Shown here: piece after piece, positions 1 to 7,082 of the stretch | Layout of the letters: each line of letters starts with the position of its first letter | How positions within the stretch are numbered: the stretch's first letter is position 1 | Assembly: GCF_007830235.1 (NCBI RefSeq) | Contig: NZ_VLKI01000016.1 | Location: 1-64,000, forward strand | Direction: 5' to 3' | DNA: 64,000 nucleotides | Source: Cytobacillus oceanisediminis | GTDB lineage: Bacteria; Bacillota; Bacilli; Bacillales; Cytobacillaceae | Made by a program: the position numbers and the translations under genes | The notes under the pieces: generated by a model | The model's database searches: none | The model's input: the letters and a program-made list of their open reading frames with translations, nothing else | What the model was told of the DNA's origin: nothing

Positions 1-98
1 AGGTCATTAATCCTGCGCAACATATTATCCTCTGGAACGATTAGGTCATAGAGTCCCATATAAGGACTTAGCTTGATGGACTGTTGTTTTGGAATCAT
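1..98 (-). CDS. IS1182-family transposase, N-terminal fragment cut by the window edge
   Basis: The minus strand reads ATG at 98 and stays open to base 1. The visible 32 residues begin MIPKQQSIKLSPYMGLYDL and continue with VPEDNMLRRIND, the typical opening of IS1182-type DDE transposases. A GGGTGG ribosome site lies about 7 bases upstream. The rest of the gene is outside the window, so it cannot be said whether the element is intact. The family call comes from the N-terminal sequence only. Confidence 0.75.
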   Translation of the reverse strand, partial: MIPKQQSIKLSPYMGLYDLIVPEDNMLRRIND

Positions 99-141
99 CG
101 GAACCACCCACTTAACATAGATTACCTTCATTATAAAACAA

Positions 142-186
142 AGAACGGCAGAATCCCTCACAAAAAGTAAGGGATTCTGCCGTTCT
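142..186. repeat. 17-bp perfect inverted repeat upstream of the transposase
   Basis: AGAACGGCAGAATCCCT at 142-158 is exactly complementary to 170-186, with an 11-base loop. It lies 44 bases upstream of the transposase start. It may be a hairpin that blocks transcription entering the insertion sequence, or part of the element end. It lacks a clear T tract on the side reading towards the transposase. Confidence 0.7.
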
Positions 187-225
187 AGTTAGGCTAGGTT
201 AAAAGCTATTAGTTAAGTAGCACTA

Positions 226-320
226 GGTTGATTGGAGCGGAAGGTGCGAGACTCCTGCGGGAGCAGCGGGACAGGTGAGCCTCCTGGAGCGGAAATCAAC
301 CGGCTAATTTAACAAAGGCT
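226..320 (+). repeat. Dispersed intergenic repeat family A, copy 1 (internally deleted)
   Basis: Begins GGTTGATTGGAGCGGAAGG and ends GGAGCGGAAATCAACCGGC followed by TAATTTAACAAAGGC. The same end sequences occur in opposite orientation near 39060, 46910 and 51464 and as a joined short form at 10318. Copies end in inverted GGCT-TGTTAAA-like termini, which makes this a non-coding, MITE-like family. This copy keeps only part of the central GC-rich segment. Confidence 0.75.
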
Positions 321-344
321 ATCCTTTAAGGACTTTTTCAGTGG

Positions 345-368
345 CCTCGCCCAGGCTAGGGGTTTTTT
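345..368 (+). terminator. Weak terminator-like hairpin upstream of cwlJ
   Basis: CCTCGCC at 345-351 pairs imperfectly with GGCTAGG at 354-360 and is followed by GG and six T. It would end transcription coming from the left, before the cwlJ promoter. Confidence 0.4.
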
Positions 369-378
369 CTTTTCCCAG

Positions 379-408
379 TCATAAAAAAACATGCCCCTAC
401 ATACTAAT
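379..408 (+). promoter_or_regulatory. Candidate sigma-E promoter of cwlJ
   Basis: GTCATAA at 379-385 and CATACTAAT at 400-408 fit the sigma-E pattern (ATA, 16-18 bases, CATACAnT), with 16 bases between ATA and CATA. Expression of cwlJ in the mother cell under sigma-E is established in Bacillus subtilis. The match is by eye. Confidence 0.6.
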
Positions 409-490
409 CAAATAGTGAGTTTCTATTATAACTTCATGTGCATTTCTCTTTCCCGCAGCATCAAAGCTCGGCATAAAGAGAGGTGAAGAG

Positions 491-912
491 ATGGGAGCTA
501 TCCCTTACACCGAAGAAGACGTTAAGCTTCTGGCCCGGCTCATGCGCGCAGAAGCTGAAGAAGATGGAAAGCTTGGCATGCTGATGGTCGGGAAGGTGGG
601 TGTAACCGTGTCCGGGGGGGATTGTATAGGCTTCAAGGATATCCGGTTAATCAGAAGGATGGTCTTTCAGAGTCCAGGCGGGTTTGTGGCCTTACAAAAA
701 GGTTACTTCTATCAAGGTGCGCGGCAAAGTGAGCTGATTTGGCCCGCAAAGTCATAAACGGACAGCGCCACCACCCTGCAAGCAATGCATTATGGTTCTT
801 CCGGTCTCAAGCCAGCTGCCCGGCCCAATGGTTTAACCAAGCGAACCCTGGACGGTTCAAGGCCCATTGCTTTTATAAACCTACTCCGCAGGACTGTCCT
901 ACAGTCTACTAG
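491..912 (+). pseudogene. cwlJ: cwlJ, spore germination cell-wall hydrolase, frameshifted
   Basis: CwlJ degrades spore cortex during germination and is held at the spore coat by GerQ. From ATG 491 (GAGGTGAAG ribosome site) the frame reads CwlJ-like sequence (LLARLMRAEAEEDGK, GMLMVG, then KGYFYQGARQSE) and then stops at 757. The rest of the protein continues in another frame from about 728: LARKVINGQRHHPASNALW, then CPAQWFNQ and HCFYKPTPQDC, ending at TAG 910-912. One base is missing near 724-733. A second pair of compensating indels near 606-620 (one A lost, one G gained in a G7 run) appears to have turned the usual NRVRAD stretch into TVSGGD. Restored length is about 140 aa, normal for CwlJ. 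The cause may be true decay or homopolymer sequencing error. It sits directly before gerQ, as in the B. cereus cwlJ-gerQ operon. Confidence 0.85.
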
Positions 913-983
913 AAAAAATGGCAAGGCTATTTCATCCGTACTTAATTTAAGATGGCTGATTTTAATTTTTAGGAGGGAAAAAA

Positions 984-1481
984 TTGAGTCAATCTAATTA
1001 TGGTCAATACCCTTATTATGGTCACCAGCAGCCTTACACCGGGGCTGCTCCAAAGGCACAGAACTATCAGGCACAGCCTGGAATGGCGGGAATGCCTGGA
1101 ATGGCGGGAATGCCTGGAATGGCGGGAATGCCGCCAGGAGGGACAGTTGCAGGCGTTAGCGCAGGCGCTGCACCAGGCACGCAGATTCCTGGGATGCTGC
1201 CGCTTGAACAATCCTACATTGAAAACATTCTTCGTTTGAACAAAGGAAAGCTTGCTACCGTGTACGCAACCTTTGAAAACAACACGGAATGGAATGCAAA
1301 GGTATTTAAAGGCATCATCGAAGCAGCAGGGCGTGACCATTTAATCCTAAGTGATCCGCAAACCGGCATGCGTTTCCTCATCCCAATGATCTATCTGGAT
1401 TACGTAACATTTGAAGAAGAAATCGAATATGAATATCCTTTCGGAGGCGGAGCTGGATTGACCCAATACTCGCCAAGATAA
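984..1481 (+). CDS. gerQ: GerQ, spore coat protein needed for CwlJ localisation
   Basis: 165 aa with TTG start at 984, 7 bases after AGGAGGG. The N-terminal third is Tyr/Gln/Pro/Gly-rich coat-protein sequence with three exact AGMPGM-type repeats. The conserved C-terminal half (PLEQSYIENILRLNKGK, then TVYATFENN, FKGIIEAAGRDH and PQTGMRFLIPMIYLDYV) is the GerQ signature. In B. subtilis GerQ is cross-linked into the coat by transglutaminase and is required for CwlJ to reach the coat. It lies 71 bases after the cwlJ remnant and is probably co-transcribed with it. GerQ appears intact although its partner reads as frameshifted. Confidence 0.92.
   Translation: MSQSNYGQYPYYGHQQPYTGAAPKAQNYQAQPGMAGMPGMAGMPGMAGMPPGGTVAGVSAGAAPGTQIPGMLPLEQSYIENILRLNKGKLATVYATFENNTEWNAKVFKGIIEAAGRDHLILSDPQTGMRFLIPMIYLDYVTFEEEIEYEYPFGGGAGLTQYSPR
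1078..1131 (+). repeat. Three 18-bp direct repeats inside gerQ
   Basis: CTGGAATGGCGGGAATGC occurs three times without a gap (1078-1095, 1096-1113, 1114-1131) and encodes the PGMAGM repeat of the GerQ N-terminus. Such exact DNA repeats should vary in copy number between strains. Confidence 0.95.
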
Positions 1482-1486
1482 AATAA

Positions 1487-1523
1487 AAAGGAGCTTTGAC
1501 CCCAATGTCAAAGCTCCTTTTTA
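1487..1523. terminator. Bidirectional terminator between gerQ and ywdK
   Basis: AAAGGAGCTTTGAC at 1487-1500 pairs perfectly with GTCAAAGCTCCTTT at 1507-1520 around a 6-base loop. A/T tracts on both sides allow it to serve the convergent gerQ and ywdK. Confidence 0.9.
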
Positions 1524-1895
1524 TTATAGATATTTAACTGCAGCAATAATCAACAGCACCCACGCCGCTAAAAAGGCTACGCCGCCTAGCGGGGTAATCG
1601 CTCCCAGCACGCTGATTTTTGTCAGCGTTAATACATATAAACTTCCGGAAAAAAGTATAATGCCAATTAGCATCAGCCACCCTGACCACGATAGCAAGGC
1701 AGTGGCCGGCAGTTTGCCAAGCAGGACACCGATAATCAGCAAGCCGGTTGCATGGAACATTTGGTAGGTTACACCTGTTTTCCATGTTTCCAAATACTTT
1801 GGCTCAACTCTGCCCTCAAGTCCATGGGCTCCAAATGCTCCTAAAGCAACTGATAAAAAAGCATTAATGGCTCCGATGATAATAAATAACTTCAT
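1524..1895 (-). CDS. ywdK: DUF423 membrane protein, YwdK family
   Basis: 123 aa with four hydrophobic segments. It contains the family opening (INAFLSVALGAFGAHGLEG) and the LGAITPLGGVAFLAAW stretch near the C-terminus. It is an inner-membrane protein of unknown function that is widespread in bacteria. The order gerQ-ywdK-ywdI-ung is that of the Bacillus ywd region. The ATG is preceded by a weak AGGTGTAGGGG site. Confidence 0.85.
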   Translation of the reverse strand: MKLFIIIGAINAFLSVALGAFGAHGLEGRVEPKYLETWKTGVTYQMFHATGLLIIGVLLGKLPATALLSWSGWLMLIGIILFSGSLYVLTLTKISVLGAITPLGGVAFLAAWVLLIIAAVKYL

Positions 1896-1920
1896 GTTCC
1901 CCTACACCTCTTATCCCATT

Positions 1921-2193
1921 TTAAAAATCAAACAATGAATCGCCGTTTGCCTCATCATCCATTTTCATTTTCTTTGGCTGCAAATTTGCAGGCTGTGCAG
2001 CCGGCGCGCTGTATGTATGGCTGACAGAAGCAGCAACAGAAGTGCTTCCTGTTTCTGATTCTTCCAAAACGAGCTCGCATAAAGACTTGATCGCCTGTAC
2101 CCTTTCCCTGATACGGGCTTCTGACGAGCTGTTTTTTGCTTCAAGCAATTCTTTTTCCATCTTACCCAAAAGTTTTTGAACAGAGATGTTCAA
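1921..2193 (-). CDS. ywdI: YwdI family protein
   Basis: About 90 aa of unknown function. The start chosen is TTG at 2193 (NISVQKLLGKMEKELLEAK), because GAGGTG lies 7 bases upstream. A GTG at 2202 overlaps that ribosome site and is unlikely. The N-terminal half is a predicted amphipathic helix region and the middle is Ser/Ala/Pro-rich. The acidic end DDEANGDSLFDF is characteristic of YwdI homologues. It overlaps the end of the upstream gene (2162-2587) by about 30 bases, which suggests translational coupling. Confidence 0.75.
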   Translation of the reverse strand: MNISVQKLLGKMEKELLEAKNSSSEARIRERVQAIKSLCELVLEESETGSTSVAASVSHTYSAPAAQPANLQPKKMKMDDEANGDSLFDF

Positions 2194-2587
2194 ACACTTC
2201 ACCTCTTTCTGCGAAAAGCGGCAAATCTGCTTTTCCTATTGCCATTATAGCTATATTGGCCTTCCTTCTAAATCCTGGGGCCAATTTAAAGTTTATCAGT
2301 TTTTCTTTTCGAAACGCAAACAGGGATGACCAGATGCCCGAAAAACTTCCATGGCGGGCATCAGGCTCGTCTTGAATTGGAAAGCCTTGCATCCTTTTGG
2401 ATGAGTACGATCCCATGTGACATAAAAATTTTTGCATTTGAAACAGTCTATCCGCTGTGAAGTCATCTATTTTCTCAATCCCTCTTTCCCGTTTTAACCC
2501 TCTTTTGTAATGCAGAAGCATATTTCGAGCAGTTTCTTTTATTCTCTCAAAATAAATGTATGTTTCACGTGAAACATGGCGAATCAA
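2162..2587 (-). CDS. Hypothetical protein between ung and ywdI, with parS in its first codons
   Basis: 141 aa, mostly basic (lysine/arginine-rich) with an N-terminal helix region and no obvious signal peptide or membrane segment. I do not recognise the family. It is supported by lying colinear between ung and ywdI, by its overlap with ywdI and by ordinary composition. The ATG lies one base before the end of ung, at an ung-overlapping position typical of an operon. The start codons include the parS palindrome, so the sequence RHVSRET is dictated by a DNA site. A coding function is probable, not proven. Confidence 0.5.
   Translation of the reverse strand: MIRHVSRETYIYFERIKETARNMLLHYKRGLKRERGIEKIDDFTADRLFQMQKFLCHMGSYSSKRMQGFPIQDEPDARHGSFSGIWSSLFAFRKEKLINFKLAPGFRRKANIAIMAIGKADLPLFAERGEVFEHLCSKTFG
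2561..2576. promoter_or_regulatory. parS: parS, ParB (Spo0J) binding site
   Basis: TGTTTCACGTGAAACA is a perfect 16-bp palindrome and an exact match to the Bacillus parS consensus TGTTNCACGTGAAACA. ParB loads here as a CTP-dependent clamp to organise and segregate the chromosome origin region. The site lies within codons 4-9 of the 141-aa gene. It indicates that the window is origin-proximal. Confidence 0.93.
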
Positions 2588-2588
2588 A

Positions 2589-3269
2589 TCATAGTTCAGA
2601 AATCTTCCAATCGATTGGCTCCTCGCCCTGTTCCCTTAAAAGTTCATTTGCTTTTGAGAATGGCCTGCTGCCAAAGAATCCTTTACGAGCGGAAAACGGG
2701 CTTGGATGCGGAGATGTCAAGATAAAATGCTTTGAATCATCAATGAGCTTTCCCTTTTCCTGTGCTGGTTTTCCCCATAATATAAAGATAACAGGCTTTT
2801 CCCTCTCATTCAGCTTTTGGATGACCCTATCGGTAAACAGCTCCCATCCTTTCCCCTTATGTGAATGAGCCTGTCCTTTTCGGACTGTCAGGACCGTATT
2901 TAATAGAAGAACACCTTCTTTCGCCCATTTTACTAGATAGCCATTGTTGGGAATATCGCAGCCCAAATCAGCCTGCATCTCTTTAAAAATATTTTTTAGG
3001 GACGGCGGGATTTTTACATCAGGTTTCACAGAGAAGCTTAAACCGTGTGCCTGGCCAGGCCCATGATAGGGATCCTGCCCCAGAATAACCGTCTTCAGAT
3101 CCTTGTAAGGTGTATATTGGAGAGCATTAAATATATCCTCCTGCTTGGGGTAAACGGTATAATTCTCATATTCATTCTTTAAAAACTCCCTAAGCTGCCT
3201 ATAATAAGGCTTCTGAAACTCTTCACTGAGAACCTCCTGCCAGTCATTTTTCAAGATGTTTTTTGTCAT
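2589..3269 (-). CDS. ung: Uracil-DNA glycosylase, family 1
   Basis: 226 aa, the usual length. It excises uracil from DNA to start base-excision repair. Motifs seen are the catalytic [18 protein letters not shown] (Asp activates water) and the DNA-intercalation loop [25 protein letters not shown] and WGKPAQEKG are also family-typical. The gene begins at ATG 3269 and is followed, one base on, by the 141-aa hypothetical gene. Confidence 0.96.
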   Translation of the reverse strand: MTKNILKNDWQEVLSEEFQKPYYRQLREFLKNEYENYTVYPKQEDIFNALQYTPYKDLKTVILGQDPYHGPGQAHGLSFSVKPDVKIPPSLKNIFKEMQADLGCDIPNNGYLVKWAKEGVLLLNTVLTVRKGQAHSHKGKGWELFTDRVIQKLNEREKPVIFILWGKPAQEKGKLIDDSKHFILTSPHPSPFSARKGFFGSRPFSKANELLREQGEEPIDWKISEL

Positions 3270-3388
3270 AAGGATCCCCTTCCCTTTTCATCTGAAAGGC
3301 TCATGCCTCGCTATTTTTATATACCCCGTTAACACCCATATAATTAGTCATTCGTTAACATTAACTAATCTACCATTCTTTTATCCAT

Positions 3389-3413
3389 GTTTAAAATATA
3401 GCAGAGCGGATAA
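3389..3413 (+). promoter_or_regulatory. Candidate sigma-B promoter of the YflT-like gene
   Basis: GTTTAA at 3389-3394 and GGATAA at 3408-3413 are 13 bases apart, close to the sigma-B pattern GTTTAA-N12-15-GGGWAW. The -10 has one mismatch. The downstream gene belongs to a general-stress family controlled by sigma-B in B. subtilis, which supports the reading. Confidence 0.5.
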
Positions 3414-3486
3414 ATATTGAATATAACGGGCAGCATAAAATGCCCTTCAAATATATAGGCTAAATCTTATAAGGAGGATGTTATAT

Positions 3487-3816
3487 ATGTATAAAATCGA
3501 AGTCGTAGAAAATGGCGTACAAGCAACAGACACAATCGGAATGCTGGAAAGTCAAGGATTTAATAAAGATAACATTTACATTTTCGCACATGACAAGGAT
3601 CGTTCTGAGCACCTTTCAGATGCTACTGATACAGGTGATGTTGGTATGAAGGAGCAAGGTTTTTTCGATTCTGTCGGCAACGTATTCAAAAAGCGCGGAG
3701 ATGAGCTTCGTTCCAAGTTTGAATCTGTCGGCTTAACAAAAACAGAAGCGGAACAGTACGAAAAGGTACTGGATGAAGGCAAATTAGTAATTGTAGGTAC
3801 AGACGAAGTAAAATAA
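3487..3816 (+). CDS. General stress protein, YflT / GSP17M family
   Basis: 109 aa from ATG 3487, 9 bases after AGGAGG. An ATG at 3478 abuts the ribosome site and is rejected. The N-terminal half (IEVVENGVQATDTIGMLES, then GFNKDNIYIFAHD) is the GSP17M domain of heat-induced stress proteins such as YflT. The C-terminal half, with LTKTEAEQYEKVLDEGKLVI, is also typical. The molecular function of the family is unknown. It is a single gene with its own terminator. Confidence 0.85.
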   Translation: MYKIEVVENGVQATDTIGMLESQGFNKDNIYIFAHDKDRSEHLSDATDTGDVGMKEQGFFDSVGNVFKKRGDELRSKFESVGLTKTEAEQYEKVLDEGKLVIVGTDEVK

Positions 3817-3846
3817 TTAAGATAGAACCTCTCTTAGTTTTAAAAA

Positions 3847-3888
3847 AACGAGCCCGGGCCATCTTCATGGTTACGGGCTCGTTTTTTT
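3847..3888. terminator. Bidirectional terminator between the stress gene and moeB
   Basis: CGAGCCCG at 3849-3856 pairs with CGGGCTCG at 3874-3881, with seven A before and seven T after. It serves both converging genes. Confidence 0.88.
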
Positions 3889-3893
3889 GTTAT

Positions 3894-4913
3894 TTATCCC
3901 ATTAATCGCTGATAAATCGATTTTGCCTGTGTTAAATTCTTTGTTCCATGAATAAGGGCCCGACCGTCTTTAAAAATGACGAGGCGCTGTTCCTCCATAT
4001 CAACTGACAGCAAATAGGGGTTGCCTTTTACCTGGTATCCAAGTGATTTTAGCTGCTTTACCAGTTCACTTAACTGAATTTCTAGCTCTTTAGGCGGACG
4101 GATTTGTACCGTATCCCTTCCGCAAAGAACGGTAGACTTCATCATGTTTTCCGTCTGCAAATATGGATAGGTTCTTTCTTTTCCGCATGATAGACAGCCT
4201 TCATCCTTCGCCTTCGACACCTTCATGCTCGTATACTGGTTCCGCCACAAGTCAAAACTCACCATCTCGGTTCGGACTGCATCCCAATCCTCTGCTAAAA
4301 TTTTCAGTGTCTCTGCAGCTTGATGGGCAATGACCATTTGCACAGCCGGGGCAATGATTCCGCCCGTATCGCAGGTCATCCCTTGAATCGGTATTTTCTT
4401 CAAAAGGCAATTCAGGCAAGGAGTCCTTCCTGGAATAATCGTCAGGCTCATGCCAAAGCTGCCTACACAGGCTCCATATATCCAGGGGATCTCGTATTTT
4501 TGCGAGATATCATTAATTGCCATCCTGGTTTCAAAATTATCGGTGGAATCTAGAATGAGATCCACTCCCTCAACAAGCTCTTCCAGCTTTTCAGGAGTGG
4601 CATCCCCGATCACCGAGTGTATTTCCACATCCGAGTTAATCCGCTTTAAGCGTTTTTCCGCCGCGGCAGCTTTTGGAAGCTTTTCAGCTACATCACTTTC
4701 TGTATAAAGCTGCTGACGCTGCAGATTGCTCGCCTCTACATAATCCCGATCAATGATCGTCAGCGTGCCAATTCCTGCCCGTGTCATCGTTTCGGCATTT
4801 CCCGATCCCAGAGCACCAGCTCCAACAATCAGCACATGTTTGGAGCGGATTCTTTCCTGCCCCTCGTTTCCGATAGGCGGAAACAAAGTCTGTCGTGAAT
4901 ACCTTTCGGACAT
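3894..4913 (-). CDS. moeB: MoeB/ThiF-family adenylyltransferase
   Basis: 339 aa. It adenylates the C-terminal Gly-Gly of a ubiquitin-like sulfur carrier. Visible are the nucleotide-binding GAGALGSGNAE near residue 32, RDYVEASNLQRQQLY, DSTDNFETR, the MTCDTGGIIAPAVQMV stretch and two zinc-type CxxC pairs (CLNC and CLSC). A C-terminal extension of about 80 residues follows, as in Bacillus MoeB. A GGAGGTG ribosome site supports ATG 4913. ThiF is the alternative, but the nearby moaD, moaE and mobA favour MoeB, acting on MoaD. Confidence 0.85.
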   Translation of the reverse strand: MSERYSRQTLFPPIGNEGQERIRSKHVLIVGAGALGSGNAETMTRAGIGTLTIIDRDYVEASNLQRQQLYTESDVAEKLPKAAAAEKRLKRINSDVEIHSVIGDATPEKLEELVEGVDLILDSTDNFETRMAINDISQKYEIPWIYGACVGSFGMSLTIIPGRTPCLNCLLKKIPIQGMTCDTGGIIAPAVQMVIAHQAAETLKILAEDWDAVRTEMVSFDLWRNQYTSMKVSKAKDEGCLSCGKERTYPYLQTENMMKSTVLCGRDTVQIRPPKELEIQLSELVKQLKSLGYQVKGNPYLLSVDMEEQRLVIFKDGRALIHGTKNLTQAKSIYQRLMG

Positions 4914-4927
4914 GGCTGCACCTCCTT

Positions 4928-5152
4928 AGAAAAGCGTAAGGCGCCCGCAGACTAAAGTCACCGCGTCCTGTGGCAACGTCTGCATGACCTGCAACTCCCA
5001 AAAGTTATACTTTTGGTCGTGCCATGATTATGCTGACAAAGCCTTTCCTGTCCCGCGGCCCTCCAGCATAAGACAGGCCCTGTAAGAAGGTGATTTTTCC
5101 TTCTGAAAGAGATTGGCTTATGACCTTGAGCTGATGGCGCCTGAAGCTAGAT
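4928..5152 (+). repeat. Intergenic repeat family B, copy 1
   Basis: The 280-base gap between moeB and moaD is occupied by a non-coding element that begins AAAAGCGTAAGGCGCC and ends GGCGCCTGAAGCTAGATA, so its ends form a GGCGCC inverted repeat. A short related copy lies at 11012-11078. Such AAAGCG-AAGCGCC elements are common between genes in Bacillaceae. It separates moeB from the moaDE pair. Confidence 0.6.
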
Positions 5153-5193
5153 AATTATCTGATTTGCTTTTCTGATTTATTCTAATGGGAATA

Positions 5194-5424
5194 TCACCCT
5201 CCGCTTACAGGAGGTATAAATGCGACCGTATCTCCGTCCTGGATCACTTCATCATCTGAAGCAAATTCTTCATTCACTGCTGCCATGACCGTGTCCAGTT
5301 TCAACCCGTACTCTTCCGACAGCAATTGCTTCAGTTCCGCAATCGTTTTGCCGCTTGCATCCTTGGTCACTGACTCTTCGCCAACATGATCCCGTAAATG
5401 GGCAAAAAACATAATTTTATTCAT
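5194..5424 (-). CDS. moaD: Molybdopterin synthase small subunit MoaD
   Basis: 76 aa, a ubiquitin-like sulfur carrier ending in VSGG. The terminal Gly is activated by MoeB, thiocarboxylated, and donates sulfur to make molybdopterin. The FFAHLRDHVG opening and DGDTVAFIPPVSGG ending are diagnostic. It overlaps moaE by 8 bases, as expected for subunits of one enzyme. Confidence 0.95.
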   Translation of the reverse strand: MNKIMFFAHLRDHVGEESVTKDASGKTIAELKQLLSEEYGLKLDTVMAAVNEEFASDDEVIQDGDTVAFIPPVSGG

Positions 5425-5881
5425 TTAAATCCTTCGCCTCCGGTTTCCCTTCTGGATATGCTACTGTTTCAAGCTGATTTCCAATCCACTCTTCTCCGTC
5501 TTCCCAATGTTCCTTTTTCCAAATCGGCACAATCTCTTTGATTCTCTCGATAGCATATCGGTTTGCTTCATAGGCATCCGCACGATGGGGAGTAGATACT
5601 GCTATTACAACCGCGACATCCGTAATGTCCAGCTTGCCTGTACGGTGTGTGATAGCCACTTCTGCCCCATCCCAGCGTTCTTTAATTTCCTTTCCGATTT
5701 GCTCAAGCTTTTTAACCGCCATCGCTTCATACGCCTCATAAATTAAGTAAAGCGTTTTTTTGCCATGTGTAAGCTCTCGGACGGTTCCAATAAAGGTTGT
5801 AATTGCCCCCGCCTCCCGCTGCACTACTTTATCTATAACACTTTGGATATCAATCGGCTCTTTTGAAATCTCAAAATTCAT
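5417..5881 (-). CDS. moaE: Molybdopterin synthase catalytic subunit MoaE
   Basis: 154 aa. It converts precursor Z (cPMP) to molybdopterin with MoaD. The GAITTFIGTVRELTHGK and LIYEAYEAMA stretches, RTGKLDITDVAVVIAV, and the active-site lysine region IVPIWKKEHWEDGEEWI are visible. Length is normal. It precedes and overlaps moaD. mobA lies 118 bases upstream, so the three are probably one transcript. Confidence 0.95.
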   Translation of the reverse strand: MNFEISKEPIDIQSVIDKVVQREAGAITTFIGTVRELTHGKKTLYLIYEAYEAMAVKKLEQIGKEIKERWDGAEVAITHRTGKLDITDVAVVIAVSTPHRADAYEANRYAIERIKEIVPIWKKEHWEDGEEWIGNQLETVAYPEGKPEAKDLNE

Positions 5882-5999
5882 TGGATCACCTCATTATTCT
5901 ATAGGAAAGCCTCTTTTTGCCTAATACATCTTAAATCGGCGTTTATCCCATTTTGACATATACCCTGCCGGAAGTGAAATGACTGCTTTTAAAAATATT

Positions 6000-6611
6000 T
6001 TATTTAGGATGTTTGCCCTTTTCAGCTGCCATTTTTAGTGCCATTTGGTACTCATCCGGGAGATTCATATTAAAGAAATGGGCTTGTTCATATAAAAATC
6101 CCATCCTTTTAAGTTCGTCACCCTTCATAATTGAAGCATTAATGTCATGCAAAAATTCGCGGATCCTCAGCCTGTTGTCCCTCAAAGCTTGCTCTGCTGC
6201 TTCCTTCGTATCCTTTCGGTAAGCTGCATAAAGGGGATGAAGACGGCCTTCGATTTCTGGCACCGCTGCCTGATGGGTATCCAGTTTTTTGAGAAGAATT
6301 TTTCCAAGCTCCGTGGATATAAATGGCATATCACAGGCAACAATCAGGTTCTTTAGCGTATTGGATGCGGTCAAGCCTGCATGTATTCCTGCAAGCGGTC
6401 CCTTTTCTTTCCATTGGTCACTAACCATGGGAAGCCCAAGGAATTGGTACTCTTCCTGGTTGTTGGCCACGATAATCATTTCTGATGACATAGAAGCCAA
6501 TTGGTTTGCTATGCGTTCAATTACCGTTTTGCCGCCTATTTGTAAAAGGGCTTTGTTCTCCCCCATCCGGCTTGAATGCCCTCCTGCTAAGATAATACCC
6601 GTTATACTCAT
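6000..6611 (-). CDS. mobA: Molybdenum cofactor guanylyltransferase MobA
   Basis: 203 aa from ATG 6611. A GTG at 6620 overlaps the AGGTGAGG ribosome site. It links GMP to molybdopterin to form the bis-MGD-type cofactor. The nucleotide-binding ILAGGHSSRMGENKALL motif, GPLAGIHAGL and the metal-binding VACDMPFIS are visible. It is the first gene of a probable mobA-moaE-moaD transcript and implies bis-MGD enzymes (formate dehydrogenase or nitrate reductase) outside the window. Confidence 0.92.
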   Translation of the reverse strand: MSITGIILAGGHSSRMGENKALLQIGGKTVIERIANQLASMSSEMIIVANNQEEYQFLGLPMVSDQWKEKGPLAGIHAGLTASNTLKNLIVACDMPFISTELGKILLKKLDTHQAAVPEIEGRLHPLYAAYRKDTKEAAEQALRDNRLRIREFLHDINASIMKGDELKRMGFLYEQAHFFNMNLPDEYQMALKMAAEKGKHPK

Positions 6612-6715
6612 CGTCCTCACCTGACTTTACCGTTATGAAGCCCCTGGCTCCCTATTTAACCATTCTATCCTTATCGTTTTATTTTACCATCTATTCCGTT
6701 GTGTTTCTTCGATAA

Positions 6716-6936
6716 AGGTCCGCCGGCTTTTATCAACCAATCGGAAACAGGATCGGACCTGAGGGACTAAAGCTAGGAGCTGACGATTAGACGGGCAAGC
6801 CATTCAGCCTGGAAGAACTGACAGTCAGAGGAATCGGGTATAAATTTACCGTCTCCTGAAAAAACTAACATTTGCCTTTGCAGATTGTCTGCGGAGAAAC
6901 CGGCTCTGGGTGAATAGGAGCCGGTTTCTCTGTTTT
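6716..6936 (+). other. Structured orphan intergenic region ending in a strong terminator
   Basis: The 670-base gap between mobA and the amidase has no convincing gene. AGGTCCG at 6716-6722 pairs with CGGACCT at 6754-6760. GGTATAAATTTACC near 6838 is self-complementary. GAGAAACCGGCTC at 6894-6906 pairs perfectly with GAGCCGGTTTCTC at 6918-6930 and is followed by TGTTTTT. The arrangement resembles an independent small RNA with its own terminator or a leader element. I recognise no known riboswitch and see no strong promoter. Confidence 0.35.
6894..6936 (+). terminator. Strong rho-independent terminator
   Basis: A 13-bp perfect stem with an 11-base loop is followed by TGTTTTT. It lies about 350 bases before the amidase and 280 bases after the divergent mobA start, so it ends an unassigned rightward transcript. 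Confidence 0.85.
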
Positions 6937-7011
6937 TAAGACAAAGTACTCTCATTGCACTCATTTCCGAACTATTTAAAAAGGCATTCTGCCAGTTGAA
7001 GATCTTTTATC

Positions 7012-7082
7012 TGCGGATAGACCTGCTTTATATGCGGATAAAAAATTTTAATGTGCGGTTACGCCGGATTTATGTGCGGATA
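7012..7082 (+). repeat. 21-bp periodic array of TGCGGATA motifs
   Basis: TGCGGATA at 7012, TGCGGATA at 7033, TGCGGTTA at 7054 and TGCGGATA at 7075 are spaced exactly 21 bases apart. The intervening 13 bases are AT-rich and not conserved. Related arrays with other cores lie at 10404, 32611 and 38970. Function is unknown. Confidence 0.8.

Noticed and set aside
969-1340. Frame on the minus strand across gerQ with RHSRHSRHS-type repeats
   Set aside because: It is the antisense shadow of the 18-bp repeats in gerQ.
6770-6850. Resemblance of GGGCAAGCCATTC to the cyclic di-GMP-I riboswitch
   Set aside because: The conserved GACGCAAAGC segment and the closing tetraloop receptor are absent.
6773-6964. 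A minus-strand 63-codon frame in the gap between mobA and the amidase
   Set aside because: It runs through the strong terminator hairpin, has no ribosome site and shows no recognisable protein features.
7012-7082. The 21-bp array as a CRISPR array or a coding repeat
   Set aside because: The unit is only 8 bases, spacers are 13 bases, and no frame is open through it.
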